Of a stretch of DNA of 11,303 bases, positions 7,474 to 11,303 are shown one piece after another (positions within the stretch are counted from its first letter, which is position 1; each line of letters begins with the position of its first letter). A program made the position numbers and the translations under genes. The stretch covers positions 1-11,303 of the forward strand of contig CAIVXW010000193.1 of the NCBI GenBank assembly GCA_903910005.1, given 5' to 3'. The notes beneath the pieces are model-generated. The model was not told the DNA's origin. It saw only the letters and a list, made by a program, of their open reading frames with translations, and did no database searches. The stretch comes from an uncultured Methylococcaceae bacterium (lineage in GTDB: Bacteria; Pseudomonadota; Gammaproteobacteria; Methylococcales; Methylococcaceae).

Positions 7474-7528
7474 GCCACCCCTCCGGAGGAGGGGAATTTT
7501 GGTAGGGGTGCCCGAAGGGCGGGGTGGT
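7474..7528. repeat. Short palindromic interspersed repeat (REP/MITE-like)
   Basis: An outer inverted repeat (CCACCCC at 7475-7481, GGGGTGG at 7521-7527) encloses the palindrome CCTCCGGAGG (about 7480-7489, extended by flanking C and G runs) and a small hairpin, GCCC-GAA-GGGC (7510-7520). Similar three-stem GC-rich elements are scattered in many bacterial genomes and often read through as PPLRRGN-like peptide. It begins 18 bp after the polymerase stop and abuts the transposase remnant. The first stem followed by AATTTT could also act as a weak transcription terminator for the polymerase operon. Confidence 0.6.
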
Positions 7529-7530
7529 CG

Positions 7531-7854
7531 TTGGGGAGTGACATCGGGCAAGCGGAGGCCTTGCTGCAACTCACCCTGGAAGGTGCCCAGGCACTGGCAG
7601 CGGACAAGGGATATGACAGTGATAAATTCGTCGCGGTCCTTGAGGCACGGGGGATGGAGGCTATCATCCCACCCTGCGTCAACCGCATCAGCCCCCGTGA
7701 ATGTGACGGGTTCGCGTACAAGGAACGCCACTTGATTGAATGCTTTTTCGGCAAAATCAAACACTATCGACGCATTTTTTCGCTATTTGAAAAGCTCAAG
7801 CGTAATTATGTGGAGTTTCTGTGACTCGCTGCCGTACTCATCTGGCTGCGATAG
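7531..7854 (+). pseudogene. C-terminal remnant of an IS5-family transposase, with internal stop
   Basis: Only the C-terminal third of a DDE transposase survives. Recognisable segments are DIGQAEALL, ALAADKGYDSD (second catalytic Asp), the IIPPCVNR region, and ERHLIECFFGKIKHYRRIF (catalytic Glu), all typical of the IS5 family (IS427-like). The first Asp and N-terminal half are gone, replaced at about 7530 by the palindromic repeat. In frame after the stop TGA at 7822-7824 the family's usual ending LAAVLIWLR continues to TAG 7852-7854, so a nonsense change has trimmed even the remnant. GTCAACAGAACC just downstream (about 7860-7871) may be the old IS end, judged by general resemblance only. Non-functional. 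Confidence 0.82.
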
Positions 7855-7885
7855 CCTATGTCAACAGAACCTGGTCTGGCTTGAA

Positions 7886-8167
7886 TTACGAACCTTTGAG
7901 ATCGCGATAGAAATTCTCGTGTGGGCCAACCGCTTCGAGAAAGACCAAACGTATGTCGTCATCGACGGTGTAGCCCAGCAGATACAGTTGGCTTTGGCTA
8001 TGGAATTTGTAGACATACAAATCCGCCAAATCCCCCTTCTTGCGTTCGCCGACAGAAGGGTCTTTGGCAACTTGCGCCGCTGCGGTATCGACATCGGCGG
8101 CGACGTTGTCATGCAGTTTCTTGTAGGAGCGAGCGAAGCGTCGAGTTTGCTCCAGCTGATAGCTCAT
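7886..8167 (-). CDS. RelE/ParE-family toxin
   Basis: A 93-residue protein with the RelE/ParE pattern: N-terminal helix-rich SYQLEQTRRFARSYKKLHDN, central strands DLYVYKFHSQSQLYLLGYTV, and the C-terminal strand DIRLVFLEAVGPHENFYRDLK. RelE-type members cleave mRNA at the ribosome and ParE-type members poison gyrase; the sequence alone does not decide which. Its ATG overlaps the antitoxin stop (8164-8167, ATGA on the minus strand), giving the usual antitoxin-first, coupled order. The stop lies about 30 bp from the transposase remnant, which is convergent to it. It appears full length. Confidence 0.85.
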   Translation of the reverse strand: MSYQLEQTRRFARSYKKLHDNVAADVDTAAAQVAKDPSVGERKKGDLADLYVYKFHSQSQLYLLGYTVDDDIRLVFLEAVGPHENFYRDLKGS

Positions 8168-8397
8168 TGCTGACGGCTTCTGGGCACGAATGGAGTGGTC
8201 GTCTCGCGTGGTTCGGCCATTGAGGCCAGTGACTCGACAATGAAGCTGACGGGCAGGTCGGGGTTGTCCAGTGCGGCACGGCCGACCTTGGCCCAGTATT
8301 CGACCTGACCAGCAATGGTTCGGTGCTCAGCAACGGCCTCGTTACGGGCCTGATCGTAAAGCGTCTGGTTGATACGGATGGATGTGGATGTCGTCAT
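8164..8397 (-). CDS. ParD-like antitoxin
   Basis: A 77-residue antitoxin. The N-terminal TSTSIRINQTLYDQARNEA fits a ribbon-helix-helix-like DNA-binding region, followed by HRTIAGQVEYWAKVGRAALDNPDLP, a pattern common in the ParD_like antitoxin family. The C-terminal tail would wrap the toxin. The ribosome site GAGGGG (plus-strand 8404-8409) lies 6 bases before the ATG. It forms an operon with the overlapping toxin gene and probably represses its own promoter through the inverted repeat just upstream. Confidence 0.85.
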   Translation of the reverse strand: MTTSTSIRINQTLYDQARNEAVAEHRTIAGQVEYWAKVGRAALDNPDLPVSFIVESLASMAEPRETTTPFVPRSRQQ

Positions 8398-8412
8398 GGC
8401 ATTCCCCTCATA

Positions 8413-8456
8413 AATTGCGTTACCACAATCGTAGCAATTCTCCGCAAAGTGTACAA
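8413..8456 (-). promoter_or_regulatory. Promoter and operator of the ParD-like/RelE module
   Basis: On the minus strand a -35-like TTGTAC (8451-8456) and a -10-like TACGAT (8428-8433) are separated by 17 bases. An imperfect inverted repeat overlaps the -10: AATTGC (8413-8418) with GCAATT (8434-8439), extended inward by TAC (8421-8423) and GTA (8431-8433). Position and symmetry suit autorepression by the antitoxin-toxin complex. Boxes were matched by eye. Confidence 0.55.
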
Positions 8457-8507
8457 CTCCATGCTGACTTCACCGCCTCTCCAACTGCAGTGCATTTTCG
8501 ATTCAGC

Positions 8508-8580
8508 GTTGAATTGCCACCTTGAAACAAAAACTTGCTGACATCGTGTCAGCTCGTGAATTTGTTTCAAGCGATTCAAC
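8508..8580. repeat. Long imperfect inverted repeat (73-nt hairpin)
   Basis: Nested arms pair perfectly in three blocks: GTTGAAT (8508-8514) with ATTCAAC (8574-8580), CTTGAAACAAA (8521-8531) with TTTGTTTCAAG (8561-8571), and GCTGACA (8537-8543) with TGTCAGC (8547-8553) around a TCG loop. It lies between the TA promoter and the putative omega RNA. It could be a small transposable element, a subterminal hairpin of a decayed IS200/IS605-type element, or a terminator-like structure; there is no T-tract. Confidence 0.7.
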
Positions 8581-8611
8581 CAGCCCGCTCGCACAAGAGT
8601 ACACGACGTCA

Positions 8612-8823
8612 GCACCCCGCCCTAAATGGCGAGGCTTCGTGCCTTCCCAATAGGTAGCTGACCCGCCTAAGTCACTTGAGGACTCCGTTATTTAGGTCAC
8701 GATACCCACGAATGCGACGCTAGTTTGTGGCTCTATCGCTAATCATTAAACAGTTTTACGAGGGGTAAGACAGTGTGGTTAGCCTAACAAGCCTAAATAA
8801 CATTGGCTAAGCGAACATTACCC
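8612..8823 (+). ncRNA. Probable HEARO/omega RNA upstream of an iscB remnant
   Basis: IscB nucleases are guided by an omega RNA (the HEARO motif) encoded just upstream. The 3' part here has nested pairing expected of such a scaffold: GGGTAA (8763-8768) with TTACCC (8818-8823) and TTAGCC (8779-8784) with GGCTAA (8805-8810), ending 19 bases before the iscB ATG. The 5' part has CGCC (8618-8621) with ggcg (8628-8631) and a GGC-TTCGT-GCC hairpin near 8633-8643. In this system the guide lies just 5' of the scaffold, here about 8596-8611. The call rests on position and visible stems; the 5' boundary is approximate. Confidence 0.65.
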
Positions 8824-8842
8824 AAGAAATTGGAGAAATTTT

Positions 8843-9304
8843 ATGTCAAATCATGTTTTTGTTATCGACACCAATAAGCAACCTCGCGATCCAGTTCACC
8901 CCGCTCAAGCGAGGTTGTTACTGAACCAGAAAAAGGCGGCAGTCTTCCGTCGATTTCCCTTAATTCTACCCGATGGGCATTGTTCAATGCGCTAAAAACC
9001 ACCGGATTACCTGTTTCAACTGGCTCGGGCGGACAAACAAAATTTAATCGCACGCGGTTAAATTTACCCAACAACGCACTGGATTGATGCGGCATGTGTA
9101 GGCACCATCAATAGGTTGACACTACTCACAAATCAGCCGCTAAGGATTAAATCCGAGGGGCACGGTAGCCGACAAATGTGCCGAACAGACAAGCATGGCT
9201 TCCCGTCCCGCTACGTTCCCCGTACTAAATTTGTCAAAGGTTTTCAAACTGGCGATATAGTTAAAGCCATTATTTTATCCGGCAAAAAAGTTGGAACTTA
9301 CTCC
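8843..9304 (+). pseudogene. iscB: Decayed iscB: RRXRR N-terminus and C-terminal domain, nuclease centre deleted
   Basis: From ATG 8843 the first 42 codons give a typical IscB start, ending with the RRXRR-type block KKAAVFRRFPLIL (VIDTNKQPRDPVHPAQARL precedes it). The frame then reads nonsense and stops at 8993-8995. At 8971 another frame picks up the late part of IscB (RWALFNALKTTGLP, GGQTKFNRTRLNLP), and after a further +1 shift near 9069-9076 the original frame resumes with HWIDAACVG, SRQMCRTDKHGFP and KGFQTGDIVKAII. Homology fades after GKKVGTYS, near 9304. Thus the HNH and most RuvC segments are lost by an out-of-frame internal deletion, and the reading frame is broken twice. It cannot be an active nuclease. 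IscB proteins are normally about 400-500 residues; about 150 codons remain. Confidence 0.88.
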
Positions 9305-9485
9305 CTTCCCGCTAAAAAACCGCTGTTTTTGGAACGCATCAAACTGCACCTCGCCCAAGGCCTGCCACCGCTGCTTCCCGAACAGGTTGGCCACCTCCTG
9401 CACCACATCTACACCCTGCCTGTGGATAAAAAAGGTTGACGAATCCCCAGGGCAATGGACTGCCGAAGAGTGGACAACTGCCTGA
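9305..9485 (+). pseudogene. Small frameshifted ORF, antitoxin-like fragment
   Basis: After the IscB homology ends, the same frame continues with FLERIKLHLAQGLPPLLPEQ and a histidine-rich helix to a stop at 9437-9439. Shifting frame at the A6 run (9428-9433) lets it continue as VDESPGQWTAEEWTTA to a stop at 9483-9485. The joined product resembles small antitoxin-like proteins with an LPP-LL helix and a terminal WT-EEW motif, but I cannot name a family. No start of its own is clear: its 5' end seems fused to, or cut by, the iscB remnant. One extra A in the homopolymer is the simplest explanation of the break. Confidence 0.4.
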
Positions 9486-9499
9486 CCATGGCCGGATAT

Positions 9500-9513
9500 T
9501 AACAAATTTGTTA
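9500..9513. promoter_or_regulatory. 14-bp perfect palindrome upstream of the HigB-like gene
   Basis: TAACAAATTTGTTA is perfectly self-complementary and sits 11 bases before the preferred toxin start. Its place suits an operator bound by the HTH antitoxin of the following module. I see no convincing -35/-10 pair around it. Confidence 0.5.
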
Positions 9514-9524
9514 TCATGCTAACC

Positions 9525-9857
9525 ATGGAATACACCATCACCTATTACAATGAAACCGTCAAAGCCGATATTGAGGCGTTGCCGCTGGCTTTGCGGGTGC
9601 GCTATACGGCCTTGACGCAACGCATGGCTGAAGTGGGCGCGAATCTTGGTGTACCCCATACCGAAGGCTTTGGCAACGGTCTGTTTGAGCTCAGGCTCAA
9701 GGGCCAGGAAGGCCTTGCCCGCGTGTTTTATTGCACCTTGGTGGGCAGGCAGATCGTCATGCTGCACAGTTTTGTCAAAAAGACCCGGAAAACCCCGCCG
9801 AAAGAACGGCGGCTTGCTGAAACCCGTATGAAGGAGATCAAACATGATGCCCGATGA
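9525..9857 (+). CDS. higB: HigB-like toxin (phage-derived Gp49-like, RelE superfamily)
   Basis: A 110-residue toxin; family members cleave mRNA in translating ribosomes. Diagnostic segments are YTITYYNETVKADIEALP at the N-terminus and GLFELRLKGQEGLARVFYCT followed by IVMLHSFVKKTRKTPPKE, the signature of the Gp49-like/HigB group. I prefer ATG 9525 (MEYTITYYN); ATG 9516 is in frame but adds only MLT. The toxin comes first and overlaps the antitoxin by 14 bp, the HigBA order. It looks intact. Expression probably starts near the palindrome at 9500-9513. Confidence 0.85.
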   Translation: MEYTITYYNETVKADIEALPLALRVRYTALTQRMAEVGANLGVPHTEGFGNGLFELRLKGQEGLARVFYCTLVGRQIVMLHSFVKKTRKTPPKERRLAETRMKEIKHDAR

Positions 9858-10140
9858 TACCCATGAAAAAATGGTGGCCGAATGGATGCAAGACCCCGAG
9901 TTCAAAGCCGAATACGAACGCATTGAACGCGAAGAAATGCCGATGCTGGACATGATTTTGGCCGCCCGCCGTGAAACCGGCTTGTCCCAGGCGCAAGTCG
10001 CCGAGCGCATGGGGACGAAACCATCCGCAGTGGCACGACTGGAAGCCTCGCTGGTGTCCGGCAAGCATTCGCCCAGCGTGGGTACCTTGCGTAAATACGC
10101 CAAGGCGTTGGGCAAGCAACTGGAAGTCCGGTTGGTGTAG
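9844..10140 (+). CDS. higA: HigA-like XRE-family antitoxin
   Basis: A 98-residue helix-turn-helix protein. The HTH lies at about residues 41-75 (RRETGLSQAQVAERMG, then KPSAVARLEASLVSGKHSP), followed by the conserved TLRKYAKALGKQLEVRLV ending. It would neutralise the upstream toxin and repress the operon. The ribosome site AAGGAG (9831-9836) lies 7 bases before ATG 9844; ATG 9847 is a second possible start. The gene is intact and overlaps the toxin gene, so the two are translationally coupled. Confidence 0.88.
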   Translation: MMPDDTHEKMVAEWMQDPEFKAEYERIEREEMPMLDMILAARRETGLSQAQVAERMGTKPSAVARLEASLVSGKHSPSVGTLRKYAKALGKQLEVRLV

Positions 10141-10405
10141 CCCTCATGCGCCTGGGACATATACCGAAGCTGCTGGTCGATTTCACTGTCGCCTGGAACG
10201 AGACGGTTCGGAAAGCTATCCATGAGCCGGATTAAAGTGTCCTGAGTTTGTCGATGTGTATTTGGACATGGCATATTCCATTCGGTATGGAGAAGCGAGG
10301 GGTTGCTACTGGCTCGCAGAATCGAAGCGTAACTTTTCAGTCCCCCTCTTTTTTTTGCGCCTTTCTGCACATTCATAGTAGCATCAACCCATGGCTCAAC
10401 GACTC
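10141..10405. other. Non-coding stretch between higA and the insertion sequence
   Basis: No convincing gene is seen in these 265 bp. A 28-codon plus-strand frame starting at 10146 and a minus-strand frame reading LIRLMDSFPNRLVPGDSEID have no family I recognise. The only clear structure is the inverted repeat with a T-run listed separately. Confidence 0.5.
10297..10356 (+). terminator. Possible intrinsic terminator after the HigBA module
   Basis: GAGGGG (10297-10302) can pair with CCCCTC (10343-10348), directly followed by eight T residues (10349-10356). The 40-base loop is long, though it contains a smaller GCGAG/CTCGC stem. It is placed to end transcripts from higBA, but the long loop keeps this tentative. 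Confidence 0.35.
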
Positions 10406-10423
10406 AGAAGCTGTTTGGAAATT
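10406..10423 (+). repeat. Left terminal inverted repeat of the IS
   Basis: An 18-bp repeat, AGAAGCTGTTTGGAAATT, identical to the reverse complement of 11271-11288. It lies 6 bp from the transposase stop. Confidence 0.92.
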
Positions 10424-10429
10424 ACCGAA

Positions 10430-11227
10430 TTAGGCCAAGCGATTCAGCATGATGTGGGTCATTCTGACGTAAACCCAGGCCTCGTCGGTTCGCGTCAGTC
10501 GTTCATAGCTTTTGCTGAGACGGCGAGAGTGGTTTAACCAACCGAATGTACGTTCTACTACCCAACGACGCGGCAACAAGACAAATTTCCTGCTTTCCCG
10601 AGGGCGCAGCACAACTTTCAGGCAGAATTTGAACTGTTCGGCGACCCATTGTACGAGTTGGCCTGCATAGCCTCCATCCACCCAAATGAGGCGAAGGCAC
10701 TGGCAGCACTCCGGTAACTGATTCAATAACTGACGGGCACCGTCCCGATCCTGAACGCTGGCTACCGTGACGACGACGGTTAACAGCAGGCCCATCGTAT
10801 CCACCAGAATATGACACTTGCGACCGTTGATCTTTTTACCGGCATCGTAGCCCCGTTCCCCGGGTACGGCGGTGCATTTGACGCTCTGGCTGTCCAGACA
10901 GGCCGCTGTGGGGTGTGGATGGCGGCCATTTTTTTCACGTAAGCGGGAACGCAAGGCATCATGAATACGCTTCCAGGTTCCATTCAGCGTCCATTTGCGG
11001 AAGTAGTAGTACACCGCTGTCCAGCACGGAAACTCCCGGGGCAGTTGCCGCCACTGGCACCCTGTTTTGAGGACGTACAGGATGGCATTGATGATGTGCC
11101 GCAGGCTTAATGTCCGAGGTCGGCCAACGATGGAAGCAGGAAGCAAGGGTTTGAGGTAACGCCAGGCACCTTCACTCAGGTTGCTGGAATAACGTTTCTT
11201 TTTGCGCTTCTTTTTGGGACTGCTCAT
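10430..11227 (-). CDS. IS5-family transposase
   Basis: A 265-residue DDE transposase that would cut and join the ends of its own element. The N-terminus is highly basic (PKKKRKKKRY), followed by the DUF4096-like segment WRYLKPLLP, GRPRTLSLRHIINAILYVLK and TGCQWRQLPREFP. The catalytic domain shows D112 (LDSQSVK), the GYDAGKKINGRKCHILVDT motif, D184 (IWVDGGYAG) and E225 in RWVVERTFGWLNHSRRLSKSYE, which is the Y-R-E-K-type signature. It is full length with no frameshift; start ATG at 11225-11227, stop at 10430-10432, almost filling the element. It differs clearly from the IS5-family remnant at 7531-7854. Confidence 0.95.
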   Translation of the reverse strand: MSSPKKKRKKKRYSSNLSEGAWRYLKPLLPASIVGRPRTLSLRHIINAILYVLKTGCQWRQLPREFPCWTAVYYYFRKWTLNGTWKRIHDALRSRLREKNGRHPHPTAACLDSQSVKCTAVPGERGYDAGKKINGRKCHILVDTMGLLLTVVVTVASVQDRDGARQLLNQLPECCQCLRLIWVDGGYAGQLVQWVAEQFKFCLKVVLRPRESRKFVLLPRRWVVERTFGWLNHSRRLSKSYERLTRTDEAWVYVRMTHIMLNRLA

Positions 11228-11270
11228 GCTCTAACGGATAAAAAGTGCGTAGCCTACCGATTCCCAAGCG

Positions 11271-11288
11271 AATTTCCAAACAGCTTCT
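11271..11288 (-). repeat. Right terminal inverted repeat of the IS
   Basis: AATTTCCAAACAGCTTCT, the exact reverse complement of the left repeat. Only 15 bp of flanking sequence remain before the window ends, with no recognisable content. Confidence 0.92.
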
Positions 11289-11303
11289 TAGAACCGAGAT
11301 CGG

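Larger units (their letters stand above)
10406..11288 (-). mobile_element. Complete IS5-family insertion sequence, 883 bp
   Basis: A single transposase gene on the minus strand is bounded by perfect 18-bp terminal inverted repeats, AGAAGCTGTTTGGAAATT at 10406-10423 and its reverse complement at 11271-11288. Size and gene type are typical of IS5-family elements. The flanks do not show a matching target duplication: CTC precedes the left end and TAG follows the right, and taking the outermost base of each repeat as target gives TCA and TTA. The copy appears intact and could be mobile. Confidence 0.9.

Noticed and set aside
4300..7530. T7-type promoters near the RNA polymerase gene
   Set aside because: No sequence close to the T7 consensus was found; this polymerase may in any case use a different promoter.
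7453..7530. Start of a transposase coding region at TTG 7453
   Set aside because: This part overlaps the RNA polymerase stop and translates the palindromic repeat; transposase similarity begins only at about 7531.
8394..8615. 73-codon minus-strand ORF over the TA promoter and hairpin
   Set aside because: It overlaps the promoter, operator and inverted repeat, and its sequence shows no known motif; probably chance.
9519..10376. 285-codon minus-strand ORF
   Set aside because: It lies antisense to the well-supported higB and higA genes; its product has no recognisable family features in the overlapping part.
1..11303. CRISPR array, cas10 or cOA synthase
   Set aside because: No regularly spaced direct repeats and no GGDD-type polymerase or cyclase motif were seen, so the CRISPR link rests only on the CARF and Crn2 families.

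Overview
The window looks like a bacterial accessory island, probably proteobacterial and perhaps gammaproteobacterial. That placement is inferred from the gene families and dense gene packing; there is no rRNA or core gene to fix the taxon. The left two thirds (1-7456) is one co-directional plus-strand block with short gaps or overlaps. The right third (7457-11303) is a patchwork of transposon pieces and toxin-antitoxin (TA) modules.

The left block encodes, in order: a sensor histidine kinase (open at the window's left edge); a response regulator with one intact receiver domain and a second, receiver-like domain without the acidic site; a PIN-domain nuclease; a DUF1874 ring nuclease of the AcrIII-1/Crn2 family; a CARF-domain protein of the NE0113 CRISPR-associated family with a C-terminal part resembling an OmpR-type winged helix; and a full-length single-subunit, T7/mitochondrial-type RNA polymerase with all its main catalytic residues. 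CARF and Crn2 proteins belong to cyclic oligoadenylate (cOA) signalling, known from type III CRISPR systems. A phage-type RNA polymerase in such a cluster, without phage structural genes nearby, is the main discovery candidate. A working model (inference) is that a cOA signal is read by the CARF/winged-helix protein and erased by Crn2, the PIN protein is an RNase effector or processor, the two-component pair adds a second input, and the polymerase transcribes a dedicated target. No Cas10, CRISPR array or cOA synthase is in the window; if one exists it lies to the left or elsewhere in the genome.

The right part begins with a short structured palindromic repeat and the C-terminal remnant of an IS5-family transposase (7474-7854). 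Next comes a minus-strand ParD-like/RelE TA pair with a readable promoter and operator (7886-8456). A long hairpin (8508-8580) follows, then a likely HEARO/omega RNA (about 8612-8823) with a gutted iscB whose nuclease centre is deleted and whose tail is frameshifted (8843-9304). A small frameshifted ORF (9305-9485) precedes a plus-strand HigB/HigA-type TA pair (9525-10140). After a mostly empty 265-bp stretch comes a complete 883-bp IS5-family insertion sequence with perfect 18-bp terminal inverted repeats (10406-11288).
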